From: Thermosediminibacteraceae bacterium
GTDB lineage: Bacteria > Bacillota > Thermosediminibacteria > Thermosediminibacterales > Thermosediminibacteraceae
Direction of reading: 5' to 3'
Assembly: GCA_021890755.1 (NCBI GenBank)
Contig: JAKKUQ010000010.1
Coordinates: 1-50,665 of the forward strand
Length of the DNA stretch: 50,665 nt
In this document: positions 16,140 to 25,186 of the stretch, piece after piece
Position numbering within the stretch: position 1 is the first letter of the stretch
Layout: each line of letters opens with the position of its first letter
Notes under the pieces: generated by a model
Told to the model about the DNA's origin: nothing
Database searches by the model: none
The model's input: only the letters and a program-made list of their open reading frames with translations
Position numbers and translations under genes: made by a program

Positions 16140-16176
16140 GTAACACAAAAAATATAAAAAGTAACACGCTATGTTA
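16140..16176. promoter_or_regulatory. putative NikR operator before the ECF gene
   Basis: GTAACAC occurs twice (16140-16146 and 16161-16167) and is followed by TGTTA, so TAACA-CGCTA-TGTTA (16162-16176) is a perfect inverted repeat. An ATGTTACT half-site also precedes nikR (16625-16632). The half-site matches the GTGTTAC/GTAACAC element I recall for Geobacter-type NikR. The location 17-53 bases upstream of the ECF start fits repression by Ni-NikR. Confidence 0.6.
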
Positions 16177-16201
16177 AAAATAAAATTTTGTTTAATGCAA
16201 A

Positions 16202-16609
16202 TCATATTATGGCCGTTACGGATATCCTTGAATGCTTTACGCCCTTAAGAGAAAAAAGCTTGTCATGAAGCTCTTTGATCTCCTGTGCCGTTCCCTTTAC
16301 TATTAGTATTTCCATGCAGTTTTTTTCGTCGAAATGCACGTGAACTGTTGATATTATAAGATGATGAAAGCGATGCTGCATGTGGATTAGGGTATCTGTA
16401 ATTCCGGGACTTTCGTGGTCATAAACGATTGTTATGGCACCAGCAAGAGTTCCAGCCTCGTTTTCCCACATGTCTTCTATGAGGGCGTTTCTTACCAGGT
16501 CTCTAATGGCTTCCGAACGATTGGTATAACCTTTTTTATGTATCATCCTGTCGAATTTGTCAAGTAAATCCTGGCTCATGGATATTCCGAATCTTATGGT
16601 ATCTGCCAT
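16202..16609 (-). CDS. nikR: nickel-responsive transcriptional regulator NikR
   Basis: A 135-residue protein of normal NikR length. The N-terminal ribbon-helix-helix has TIRFGISMSQDLLDKFDRMI and YTNRSEAIRDLVRNALIE. The C-terminal ACT-like domain carries the high-affinity nickel ligands in the pattern MQHRFHHLIISTVHVHFDEKNC: one His, then His-x-His, then Cys. With nickel bound, NikR tetramers repress uptake genes. It directly precedes an ECF S component whose upstream region contains matching half-sites. A truncated duplicate lies at 11717-11847. The start ATG is supported by the GGGGGTCATC region before it and by the family N-terminus. Confidence 0.95.
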   Translation of the reverse strand: MADTIRFGISMSQDLLDKFDRMIHKKGYTNRSEAIRDLVRNALIEDMWENEAGTLAGAITIVYDHESPGITDTLIHMQHRFHHLIISTVHVHFDEKNCMEILIVKGTAQEIKELHDKLFSLKGVKHSRISVTAII

Positions 16610-16702
16610 GATGACCCCCAGTTTATGTTACTTTTTTTGGTTTTCGTGCTACTATAATAATAGCAAAGAACGGAGGATATATCAATAAAAAAATTAATAA
16701 AT

Positions 16703-17815
16703 TTAATGTCTTTTGCTCGCTAAATCAATTAGGAGATTCTGAACGGCGTTCACCATTTGAACGTGAGTAAAGCGTTCCATCACCATTTGTCGGGCTGTCA
16801 TTGCCATTTTCTGTGCAGCACCGGGGTTTTTTATGAGGTATTCCATAGCATCGGCAAGGGCATTGGGGTCAGCTGGCGGGACAAGAATCCCTGTTATTCC
16901 ATGCTTTACTATTTCTGGATTTCCACCCACGTCAGTAGCTATGACAGGCTTTCCCATAGCCATCGCTTCCAGAAGAGAAAGGCTCAATCCCTCGCTTCGC
17001 GATGAGAGTACCAGCACATCCGAGTTGCTCATTATCCGGTATATATCTGGACAAAACCCAAGGAAAAAGACTTTATCTCTAAGTCCAAGTTCTCTTGCAA
17101 AAGCCTTGAGCTCTTTTTCCATTGGGCCGCTTCCAGCTATGCGAAAAACTACTTCAAAACCGTCGGAAGAAAGCTTATCAAGCAGGAGAGCGCAGGCTTT
17201 GAGGAATATGTCGACTCCCTTATCCGGTATGAGGCGTGCTATGTTTAAAAATGAAAAAGTTTTTTTCTGGTACTTATCAATATCTCTTTTATATTTTGCA
17301 ATAGGATTGGGGTCGATGCCGTTATGGATGACTTCAATTTTTTCCGGCGGAATTCCCCAACTTTTGATGACTACTTCTGCCATCCTTTGCGATACAGTGA
17401 TAATCTTATGATTGTAGCGTAAAAAATATCCCGCAACGCGGCTTATTAAATCCTTTTTTGGGAAATTGTGAACTGTGGTCAGAATTATGGGAGTGCCGGC
17501 AACAAGAGAAGCGGCAGTTCCGATTATAGCTCCAGCTAATCCATGGGCGTGAATTATTTCTACGTGCTCGTTTTTTAAGATCTGAACTAATTTGACAAAG
17601 GATTTGGAAATAACGAGGGGATTGTAACGGTCTCCCAATTTTACATTAAAAACTTTTATAGACTTTTCAAAATTCCAGGTATCTAGGTTATCGGCGGATA
17701 GGGCAAGAATCACATCAAACTTGTTTTTATCCAGGTCCTGGATCAAATACTCCACGTGGCGCTTCATTCCGCCTTCGGCATCCCGGACCAGTTCCAGCAA
17801 TTTTATCTTTGGCAT
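16703..17815 (-). CDS. glycosyltransferase family 4 protein
   Basis: A 370-residue GT-B fold enzyme. The N-terminal domain starts KLLELVRDAEGGMKRHV, which has the Gly-Gly-loop of GT4 acceptors' side. The C-terminal domain has FLNIARLIPDKGVDIFLKA and the nucleotide-sugar site SRSEGLSLSLLEAMAMGKPV with the E-x7-E motif, then ATDVGGNPEIV. It transfers a sugar from a nucleotide donor to a lipid or polysaccharide acceptor at the inner membrane face. Its start overlaps the end of the upstream membrane protein gene by 13 bases, so the pair is translationally linked and probably makes an envelope glycan. Confidence 0.92.
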   Translation of the reverse strand: MPKIKLLELVRDAEGGMKRHVEYLIQDLDKNKFDVILALSADNLDTWNFEKSIKVFNVKLGDRYNPLVISKSFVKLVQILKNEHVEIIHAHGLAGAIIGTAASLVAGTPIILTTVHNFPKKDLISRVAGYFLRYNHKIITVSQRMAEVVIKSWGIPPEKIEVIHNGIDPNPIAKYKRDIDKYQKKTFSFLNIARLIPDKGVDIFLKACALLLDKLSSDGFEVVFRIAGSGPMEKELKAFARELGLRDKVFFLGFCPDIYRIMSNSDVLVLSSRSEGLSLSLLEAMAMGKPVIATDVGGNPEIVKHGITGILVPPADPNALADAMEYLIKNPGAAQKMAMTARQMVMERFTHVQMVNAVQNLLIDLASKRH

Positions 17816-20004
17816 TCGAGCTCACCCTCAACTGATTCCAAATTTTCATCGCTTATGAGAAGTATCACTGGAAGTCCTAAGAAAATCGCCATGGTGCCCG
17901 CTGCTACTATTCCCGAGTCGTTAAAAATAAGAGCAAGAACTGAACCTAGGCTTGCACCTGAAAAACCAGCGTAAAAATGATTGTACTTTTTAAAAATTTT
18001 TTTCATTGTGTTGGGAGGTCTAAAAGAAAGGGAAATCATAGCAGCTATAGTTGTAATAAGTGCCCTTGTCCATGGAGTGTATCTGAATAGTTTATAGTTC
18101 ATGGCAAGTTTTCGAGTTATTGTAGAAATGACAGGTTCCATTCCATCAGTTTTCACAAGTTCTATCATCTGGCTGATATGGCTGGGAGGTCCTGCAACAG
18201 TAGCAAATAAGAACAAAAGTACGAGCATAAGCACTATCCCTATACATATACTGCTGAGTGTTTTCAAAGTGAGCTTTGAGCCTGAGAGCAAAATCAAAGT
18301 GGTTAAATAAGCTCCGAAAGCTGTGATAGCCCCTCCTACGTTACTTCCAAAAGATGGGGACGATATGAGGTAAAAGCAAAAGACAAAAGCAACAAAGCAC
18401 AATGCGAGCGATCTACGGTATCTCATTGGCTTTATTTCATCCAACAAGGCCGTAATCCCTATGGTTGTGGATCCAACCAGTACCCCCATATATTCGTTGC
18501 CTATGCCGTAGTAACGAGCCCCCGCTATAGGGTCATGACCAAGAACTGAGCTTCCCAAAAGCTTCCCGCCCCATAAGAGATCGGCGGTTATTGCAGCAGC
18601 GGTCATAAGGCAGATGAAGGCGATGGAACCGAGAGTGTTTTTTGCCCTCATTGCAATTGGTACAACCGCTACTGTGATAATGAAGGTCCATAAAAACCTG
18701 GAAAGCAAATTTTCACCTGGTAGCAGCGGCAGTATGAGGAATACCAGCGGCACTGTCATGCTTGCAAGGATGAAAGGCTTTGTAAAAACCAGCCAGCGTT
18801 TTTTAAAGTAAATGAAAAACAGGAACACCAGGAGAACCACTATTTGCATGAATACGTATGATTTTATAAGATATGGCCTTTGGATATATGTAAAAATTAC
18901 TTGCCTGTTTACTTTTAAAAGGTAGTCGTAGGCCCCTGTGAAATACTTGCTTTCTATAGGATGACCTAGCATTTCCACCGGCGCCGGGATTTGGAAAAAG
19001 GAAAGTACCGTAGGGGCTATATCTATGTTAGAGATTATGCCGGCTCGCCGTGTGGTTGCTGATTGTGCAAGGCCTGGTTTCATATTAGGGCCGAAAGCTA
19101 TAAACGGAGTAAGCAGGTTTTTTTCTTTGTATCCTCGATAAGACGGGAATGGTGTTACTATCATCAATAGATCCTTTTTTGGGTCTAAGGTTTCAACTAT
19201 TCTTCCGATAAATTCATCCGCATCCTTTAGAACTTTTTTTCGATAAATTTCGTACATTTCGGGAGTAACTAAATCAACAATATCGTTCACCCTCACGGTA
19301 TCGCCAAGATATATCACAATAAAGCCGCCTTTTTCTTTAAGCTCAAGAAATTTTGTATAGAGTTTTTTATAGTCGGTTTTTACTAAAAAAGGAGTATTAT
19401 TATCTTGAATGTTTAAATCTTTGCCTACGTGGCCGGAATATATTACTCCATTTGCATCCATAGCTATCAGAGCAGCAAGTCTATTTTTTTCTAAAATTGT
19501 GTCAGCGTTTCCCAAAATAGATACAGGGATACCGTGATTCTTCAAGACTTCCCCCAAAAGTCCCGGTTTGACTTCGTGGTTTTGCTTTTTGCTTTCCTCA
19601 ATTATTTCGGGAATATCCAGCTCAACTATGGCATTATCTGGCACAGAAAAACCGGTGAACATTTTGAAGGCACTGCCTGCGTCTATGAATTCATATTCTT
19701 CGAAAGCCATCAAGGCTTTTTTGCCTTTCCCGGAAGCACTAGCTCTCGTGCCAGCACCGATGGTTAGATAACAGCTGGCAGGGTCGTAATTACCAGCAGG
19801 TCTGGTGTTCATAAGGGCTAAGGTAGCCCGGTTCATAAGGTTTCGGAGGTTTGGATAATCGCCGGCAAGGTCCTCGAGATTTATGCGGTCCATCACGATC
19901 ATAACAGCGAGTTTCGAAGAAGTCCCGGCATCAGCTAGGGCAAAAGGTACAAGCTGGGTTAAGGAGAAAACTAGAATAAAAAGAAATGCTACCCTTTTTA
20001 GCAT
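17803..20004 (-). CDS. membrane protein with N-terminal alkaline-phosphatase-like domain
   Basis: A 733-residue protein. A signal peptide (cleavage after ALA near 25) is followed by an exported domain of about 340 residues. That domain has VMIVMDRINLEDL, then GLLGEVLKNHGIPVSILGNAD and LLMIVTPFPSYRGY, the layout of alkaline-phosphatase/phosphoglyceromutase-fold proteins. A C-terminal half of about ten membrane helices starts near residue 380 and contains GARYYGIGNEYMG. The active-site nucleophile cannot be assigned with confidence. It is translationally coupled to a GT4 glycosyltransferase, so a role in exporting or modifying an envelope polymer is likely. Confidence 0.75.
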   Translation of the reverse strand: MLKRVAFLFILVFSLTQLVPFALADAGTSSKLAVMIVMDRINLEDLAGDYPNLRNLMNRATLALMNTRPAGNYDPASCYLTIGAGTRASASGKGKKALMAFEEYEFIDAGSAFKMFTGFSVPDNAIVELDIPEIIEESKKQNHEVKPGLLGEVLKNHGIPVSILGNADTILEKNRLAALIAMDANGVIYSGHVGKDLNIQDNNTPFLVKTDYKKLYTKFLELKEKGGFIVIYLGDTVRVNDIVDLVTPEMYEIYRKKVLKDADEFIGRIVETLDPKKDLLMIVTPFPSYRGYKEKNLLTPFIAFGPNMKPGLAQSATTRRAGIISNIDIAPTVLSFFQIPAPVEMLGHPIESKYFTGAYDYLLKVNRQVIFTYIQRPYLIKSYVFMQIVVLLVFLFFIYFKKRWLVFTKPFILASMTVPLVFLILPLLPGENLLSRFLWTFIITVAVVPIAMRAKNTLGSIAFICLMTAAAITADLLWGGKLLGSSVLGHDPIAGARYYGIGNEYMGVLVGSTTIGITALLDEIKPMRYRRSLALCFVAFVFCFYLISSPSFGSNVGGAITAFGAYLTTLILLSGSKLTLKTLSSICIGIVLMLVLLFLFATVAGPPSHISQMIELVKTDGMEPVISTITRKLAMNYKLFRYTPWTRALITTIAAMISLSFRPPNTMKKIFKKYNHFYAGFSGASLGSVLALIFNDSGIVAAGTMAIFLGLPVILLISDENLESVEGELECQR

Positions 20005-20145
20005 AAACCCACTCCTAATTTTTGAAACTTACAATAAATATTATTAAATTTAACCCGCCTTTTTATAATAAAGAAACCGATTAATATAAAAATCCATATC
20101 TGCAAATAATAGGAAAAGGAGAAAAATAAAATTTTCGGAGGAAAT

Positions 20146-21210
20146 ATGGTGCTGAAAGAAAGCCTTTACAGGTTTTTCCTTTTGAATAAATTTGTCAACG
20201 CAATATTTCCGTTAGTAGAAACTGAATTGAAAAAACTTATCCGCCTTGCGGAAAGAATTCCCGATCCGATGTTGAAAAACCAGGCCCTTGAGAGTATAAG
20301 GAAAAAGAAATTTCACTGCCAGGGTGGGAGCGTATACGCGCTTTATCCAGGTGTTCCGCTGAGGGATATGGTTCATTTCATAGTATCTTACCAGACCATC
20401 AGCGATTATTTGGACAATTTATGCGACAGAGCAGGAGTAATGAATGAAGAGGCTTTTAGGCAGCTTCATTTGGCTATGACCGATGCCCTCCTTCCGGGTA
20501 CAAGTTATAACGATTATTATATGTATTATCCTTACAAAGACGACGGCGGTTATCTGTTATTCCTCGTTGATGAGTGTAAAAATTTCATATCGACTTTGCC
20601 TTCTTACGCCATCATAAGAGAAAAGGTGCTATTCCTCGCGAGGCTTTACTCAGACCTACAAGTCTACAAACACCTAGCACCGGAAGTCAGGGAGTGCAGA
20701 ATGGCTGGATGGTATAAAAATTATTTGGATTACTTTCCGGAGATAAACGGGTGGGAATTTGCAGCTGCTGCCGGTTCTACACTTGGAATTTTTATGCTGG
20801 TGGCAGCAGCGACAGATCCCGATCTGGATGGTCTTGAAGCCTGGAAGGTATTCCATTCGTATTTCCCATGGATATGCGGTTTACATATATTGCTGGACTA
20901 CTACATAGATTTAAATGAGGATAAGGTAAACGGGGACCTTAATTTTGTAAGTTATTACGCTAGTGAAATACAGTGTTTGGAACGGTTAAAATTATTTTAC
21001 AAAAATTCGCTAGAAGAGGCGACAAAATTAAAATATCCTCTTTTCCACTCCACGGTTGTAAACGGCCTTATGGCCATGTACCTTTCTGATCCAAAAGCCC
21101 TTTCTAACGGCCGTAGCTTAATCACGGAGCAGCTGCTGGACCATTGCGGGAATTATACCAAGTTGATGCACAGCTTTTGCTGCTGGCTTAGAAAAACAAA
21201 AAGGCTTTAG
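20146..21210 (+). CDS. ytpB: tetraprenyl-beta-curcumene synthase family protein (YtpB-like, DUF2600)
   Basis: A 354-residue, largely helical protein matching YtpB of Bacillus in length and motifs: KKFHCQGGSVYALYPG, VSYQTISDYLDNLCDR (the Asp-rich DYLDN region), YYMYYPYKDDGGYLLFLVDEC and ILLDYYIDLNEDK. YtpB cyclises heptaprenyl diphosphate to tetraprenyl-beta-curcumene, the first step to C35 sesquarterpenes that change membrane properties in spores. The convergent neighbour, one base away, is a polyprenyl diphosphate synthase that could supply the substrate. Assignment to the family is firm. The exact product is inferred. Confidence 0.85.
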   Translation: MVLKESLYRFFLLNKFVNAIFPLVETELKKLIRLAERIPDPMLKNQALESIRKKKFHCQGGSVYALYPGVPLRDMVHFIVSYQTISDYLDNLCDRAGVMNEEAFRQLHLAMTDALLPGTSYNDYYMYYPYKDDGGYLLFLVDECKNFISTLPSYAIIREKVLFLARLYSDLQVYKHLAPEVRECRMAGWYKNYLDYFPEINGWEFAAAAGSTLGIFMLVAAATDPDLDGLEAWKVFHSYFPWICGLHILLDYYIDLNEDKVNGDLNFVSYYASEIQCLERLKLFYKNSLEEATKLKYPLFHSTVVNGLMAMYLSDPKALSNGRSLITEQLLDHCGNYTKLMHSFCCWLRKTKRL

Positions 21211-21211
21211 A

Positions 21212-22192
21212 CTACCTTTTCCTCTTTAAAACCTTGAAGGAAAGCTCAACCAATATATTTCTATAGATTGAATCGGGGAATTCCTTCAAGATTTCCCTTG
21301 CCTTTTTTGCGAATTCTTCAGCCTTAGCGTAGGTTTTCGATATAGCATCCGATTTTTTTATATCTCGGAGGAGCTCCGATTTCACGGCCGCAATGAGACT
21401 TTTATTTGCCAATACCTTGCGATATTTTGCGCCGAATGTGCTGTCCTGCAAAAAGTATATATATGGCAGGGTTATTTTTCCCTCTTCTATATCTTGACCT
21501 ATTGGTTTTCCGATTTCTGTTGCGTCACCTATTACATCCAGAAGGTCGTCGACTATCTGGAAGACATAACCAAGATAAAGTCCATAAAGTCCAATTTTTT
21601 TAATATCTTCCTCTTTAGCTTTACCGCATTCGGCCCCTGCTTTGCAGCAGGCTGAAATGAGCGAAGCTGTCTTTTTTTCTATTATCTTGAAATAGTAATC
21701 TTCATCAACTTTTTTGTTAGTATTTTCCACAGCCTGCATGATTTCACCATGACACATTTCCTGGATGGCGTCAATCAGGTGCCCCATACACCGATTCAGG
21801 TTGTACCTGCAAAGCAATTCGAAAGCTTTGGCAAATACGAAATCACCGGCAATGACCGCTGTATGGTTGCCGTAAATATAATTTATCGTAGGGCGGTTCC
21901 GCCTGTAATCCGACCGGTCTATAACGTCGTCATGTATCAGGGAAGCGGTGTGTATGAGTTCTGCGGCTACGGCCGAATAGATCATTTCCATATTTACAGG
22001 AGAAAAACAAAGCCCTGTCAGCAGTACCAGCTTGGGTCTGAGCCGCTTTCCACCGGCAAAGAAGTCTTTAAGTATCCCGCGCACCGGTTCTTCGCTTTCC
22101 TCTATGGCCCGCATTAATTCCCTTTCAATGAGCTTCATTTCTTTGGATATCTGGGGGATGTCTTCTATGTTGGGATTCGCAACCGAAATCAT
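21212..22192 (-). CDS. polyprenyl diphosphate synthase (HepT/IspB-like)
   Basis: A 326-residue all-trans prenyltransferase. The substrate-binding FAGGKRLRPKLVLL near 46, first Asp-rich motif HDDVIDRSDYRRNRPT (Asp 88, 89, 92) and second motif FQIVDDLLDVIGD near 213 are intact. The residues before the first motif are small or polar (ASLIHDD), as in long-chain enzymes. It extends farnesyl or geranylgeranyl diphosphate with isopentenyl units. The nearby YtpB-like cyclase and UbiA enzyme suggest a heptaprenyl product. A regulatory HepS partner was not seen in the window. Confidence 0.9.
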   Translation of the reverse strand: MISVANPNIEDIPQISKEMKLIERELMRAIEESEEPVRGILKDFFAGGKRLRPKLVLLTGLCFSPVNMEMIYSAVAAELIHTASLIHDDVIDRSDYRRNRPTINYIYGNHTAVIAGDFVFAKAFELLCRYNLNRCMGHLIDAIQEMCHGEIMQAVENTNKKVDEDYYFKIIEKKTASLISACCKAGAECGKAKEEDIKKIGLYGLYLGYVFQIVDDLLDVIGDATEIGKPIGQDIEEGKITLPYIYFLQDSTFGAKYRKVLANKSLIAAVKSELLRDIKKSDAISKTYAKAEEFAKKAREILKEFPDSIYRNILVELSFKVLKRKR

Positions 22193-22507
22193 AGTTCCGC
22201 TCCAATCTTTTATTATCGTTGTTTAAGGATATTTTTGTACCGACCTTGTTTTTTTATACAGTTGATTTACAGGTTATATTGTTGTGAAATAATGCCTGCT
22301 ACGGTTTCTGAAAGGAAAAAGCTCTAATCAAGGGTAGATTAATAACCGCAGCTATATTTTCCAAGGTAAATTCCTGGTTTATGCAGCGATGCTCTCGGCG
22401 GGTTTGAAAGTCTTTTAAAAGTATTAAGTAAAAAACACCGCTTTCGGAATGTGTATCCAAAAAGCGGTGTTTTTCTACAATATTAGAGTTTCTTAAAAGG
22501 AGAAAAC
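22193..22507. other. intergenic region between the prenyl synthase and DUF4438 genes
   Basis: The 315 bases hold the upstream region of the minus-strand prenyl synthase gene and a strong hairpin at 22431-22475. No coding frame, RNA gene or repeat could be supported in the rest. Confidence 0.5.
22431..22475. terminator. terminator after the DUF4438 gene
   Basis: AAAACACCGCTTT and AAAGCGGTGTTTT form a 13-bp stem around a 16-base loop. A-runs and T-runs flank it on both sides, so it could work in both directions. It lies just past the end of the minus-strand DUF4438 gene. Confidence 0.8.
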
Positions 22508-23377
22508 CTATTCCGAATTCAAATAATCCATATAATTCATTATATTAGCGTCTTTATCTATAATTCCTTTAATTTTAGTTGTTTTGCAGGTCATAATGGT
22601 GGTGATACCTGGTCCGTGTCCCATCTTGATGCAGTCGCTGTGTATTACTACGCCTATGGTTACGGCTCCTTTTAGATAACCTCTTCCGTAAGTATTATCG
22701 CAGTCTTTGAGTAAAACCAAATCTCCGAACCTTAACCGGTCAAGGCCGAGCTTTTGGATTTCGTCTTTGTCACTGGTCATTATATCGTAATCTCCGCTGA
22801 AAGCTGTCGCCGCACCAAGTCCGGAACCCATAAGGTGTGCCGGGGCTTCGGCGACTACGGGGACTTTAAGTATGCCGTTTTCTTCAATTATAGGTATTTT
22901 TAAAAACAAGCGGGGATCAATATTCATCACCACGATATCAGGGTAGTCGAGAAGTTTTAAACCCTGTCCCCAGGCTTTGATGAGTATTTTATCGTCTATC
23001 GCCATTTTTTCCATGTCTTCTTTTTTAAACTGGACGATGACGTGCTCGATGCCTCCGTGTTTTCCTATAACGACACCTTTAGCGCCTTTTGCATCGCCGG
23101 TCACTACCCTTGCCTCATTTCCTATGCATGACAGCATCATAAGGGCGTTGTTTTCGTTTTTATCTTCGTTTCTTATTGAAACGCCGGGTTCTATATGGTC
23201 ACCAGACCATCCGAAAGCGGGGTCGCCAAGGCTTACGTTGTATGTAATGCCTCCAGTGGCCGGCAGTATATTTACACTTCCGTCATGTCCTATTCTAAAA
23301 GGTGATGCGGCAACGGGATGATGGATTTTTCCCTGAACCGATTGAATAACCGTTTTTTCAATATTAGTTCTTAACAT
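22508..23377 (-). CDS. DUF4438 domain-containing protein
   Basis: A 289-residue soluble protein with the family-like blocks HPVAASPFRIGHDG, LPATGGITYNVSLGDPAFGW, VVTGDAKGAKGVVIGKHGG, VPVVAEAPAHLMGSGLG and GRGYLKGAVTIGVVIHSDC. The many Gly/Asp/His turns suggest a metal-dependent beta-rich enzyme, but no reaction is known to me. The family is frequent in anaerobic bacteria and archaea. It stands alone between a terminator and a nitroreductase gene. Confidence 0.8.
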   Translation of the reverse strand: MLRTNIEKTVIQSVQGKIHHPVAASPFRIGHDGSVNILPATGGITYNVSLGDPAFGWSGDHIEPGVSIRNEDKNENNALMMLSCIGNEARVVTGDAKGAKGVVIGKHGGIEHVIVQFKKEDMEKMAIDDKILIKAWGQGLKLLDYPDIVVMNIDPRLFLKIPIIEENGILKVPVVAEAPAHLMGSGLGAATAFSGDYDIMTSDKDEIQKLGLDRLRFGDLVLLKDCDNTYGRGYLKGAVTIGVVIHSDCIKMGHGPGITTIMTCKTTKIKGIIDKDANIMNYMDYLNSE

Positions 23378-23444
23378 ATATTGACACCTCCGGGGTTTTC
23401 AAAATTGCTATGAGTTGGCTGAATGCTAGGTTTACAGCATGGCA

Positions 23445-23999
23445 TTACCTTATGTAGTTTACAACGTTCCTCCTCCTTTCTATTGGACGAGGCTGCTTGG
23501 CTGGGTCGGGGTAGCCCAGGGCAACTGTGAAGAATGGTTCATATCCATCGGGCAGCGAAAGTTTTTTCACCTCTTCCTCAATCTTGAATAGAAAACTGGT
23601 CAGGCCAATCCAGCATGCCCCTAGCCCAAGACTGTGGGCGGCTAAAAGCATATTTTGCGTAGCGGCGCTGCAGTCGATGAGAGCAGAATAGGAGTTTTTT
23701 CTGCCAGATACAACGATTATAGTTGGCGCATTGTAAAATAAATGAAGCTTCTCGTTGCGGCCCATGGCTGCTATCCATTCCACTTCTGATTCAGCCATGG
23801 CTTTTTTCGTAACAAGGCTGAAATGGTCAATTAGCTCCTTGTTCTGGATTACAGTAAAATGCCACGGCTGCTCATTGTGACCGCTGGGGGCATGAATTGC
23901 TGCTTCTATTATCGCTTGTATTTCCTCGTCCTTTATCTGTTCTGGCAGGAACCGGCGGATGCTCCTTCTGGTTTTAATGGCATTGATGACTTCGTTCAA
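23445..23999 (-). CDS. nitroreductase family protein
   Basis: A 184-residue FMN flavoprotein. I chose TTG 23999, 7 bases behind GGAGGG, giving the usual family start NEVINAIKTRRSIRRF. An upstream in-frame ATG at 24032 lacks a ribosome site. The motifs are AAIHAPSGHNEQPWHF, DCSAATQNMLLAAHSLGLG, GACWIG and GYPDPAKQPRP. Members reduce nitro groups, quinones or flavins with NAD(P)H. The physiological substrate is unknown. Confidence 0.92.
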   Translation of the reverse strand: MNEVINAIKTRRSIRRFLPEQIKDEEIQAIIEAAIHAPSGHNEQPWHFTVIQNKELIDHFSLVTKKAMAESEVEWIAAMGRNEKLHLFYNAPTIIVVSGRKNSYSALIDCSAATQNMLLAAHSLGLGACWIGLTSFLFKIEEEVKKLSLPDGYEPFFTVALGYPDPAKQPRPIERRRNVVNYIR

Positions 24000-24259
24000 A
24001 GTATTTCCCTCCTCTTTAAGATAGACTTCCATTTACTCACTAAAATAAATATATCATAAATAACACCATATGGCTGGTTAGCACTTATTTTTGAGCTGAC
24101 AAATTAGTATTGCTCGTTCTTTTAAATTTGTGTATGATGATTGTGAATATAATTGATTCGCACTTAAACCTTTATTTTTCTTCTTCTCTCATTGATTTTG
24201 AAACTATTTATATCTCGTTTAATCCAAATGTAAAATATTGGGAAATCGGGGGAGCATAA

Positions 24260-25120
24260 ATGAACGGTACTTTCTATGGGGAACGGAAATCCGACGATAT
24301 AAAAGTGGATCTGCACATCCATACGACAGCTTCCGATGGCACCTGGCGGCCGAAAACCCTGCTGGAAAAACTGGTAAGTGCAGGGATTAAACTTTTTGCC
24401 GTAACCGACCATGATACCACGGAAAATCTTGCTGAGGCCGCTGCGCTTGCTGAGGAATACGGTCTCAAATTTATAAACGGAGTGGAGGTAAATACCACTT
24501 ATAAGAACCACAATTATCATATTCTTGGCTTGGGAATCCAACCTGAAAACGAGGAGCTGCAGAGGCTGCTGGAAAGAAACCGGCAATTAATGGAGGAAAA
24601 GGATGATGAAAGCATAAAATATCTCGAGAGGAAATATCCAGTTGTTAGCTTCGAGGAATATAAAGAATATAAAAATAATCCGGAAAGGGGAGGATGGAAA
24701 GCTCTAAATTATTTGATCGATAAAAAGTTGTGCAGAAATTATAAAGACTTTTTCAACTTATTCGGCGACTGGGGGAACCCTTTTGAAAAACTCGAATTCG
24801 TATCGCCCGGCGAGGCGATTAGAGCGATTTGCATGGCCGGAGGGGTTCCTGTATTGGCACACCCGGGTGCGTCGTTTTACGATAAGGATTTTAAAGCTGT
24901 AATTGCCTTCATGATAAGTGAGGGGATTAGGGGTATAGAATGCTATCATCCTGAGAATAGCCCCGAAATAACGCGGTATTGCCTTGAAATATGCAAATCT
25001 AATAACCTGTTGGTGACCGGTGGTTCGGATTGTCATGGGGAGTTTCTCTCGGGAAGATGTTTGGGGGTTCCCGATATACGCTTATCACAGTTAAGGCTGG
25101 CTGGGGTTAAAATATATTAG
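24260..25120 (+). CDS. PHP domain-containing phosphoesterase
   Basis: A 286-residue protein of the TrpH/YciV-type PHP family. Metal ligands are visible in DLHIHTTASDGTW near 18, VTDHDTTE near 53, VLAHPGAS near 200 and VTGGSDCHGE near 258. Members act as 3',5'-nucleoside bisphosphate phosphatases or 5'-3' exonucleases. It is the first gene of a run with a dipeptidase, endonuclease IV and endonuclease III on the same strand, which fits a nucleic-acid role, but this is inference. Confidence 0.88.
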   Translation: MNGTFYGERKSDDIKVDLHIHTTASDGTWRPKTLLEKLVSAGIKLFAVTDHDTTENLAEAAALAEEYGLKFINGVEVNTTYKNHNYHILGLGIQPENEELQRLLERNRQLMEEKDDESIKYLERKYPVVSFEEYKEYKNNPERGGWKALNYLIDKKLCRNYKDFFNLFGDWGNPFEKLEFVSPGEAIRAICMAGGVPVLAHPGASFYDKDFKAVIAFMISEGIRGIECYHPENSPEITRYCLEICKSNNLLVTGGSDCHGEFLSGRCLGVPDIRLSQLRLAGVKIY

Positions 25121-25186
25121 GGGAAAGCGTAAATCTTACTCCTTTTAGTGAAGTTAATAACCCGGAAAGAGAGGGGAGTAACTTCC

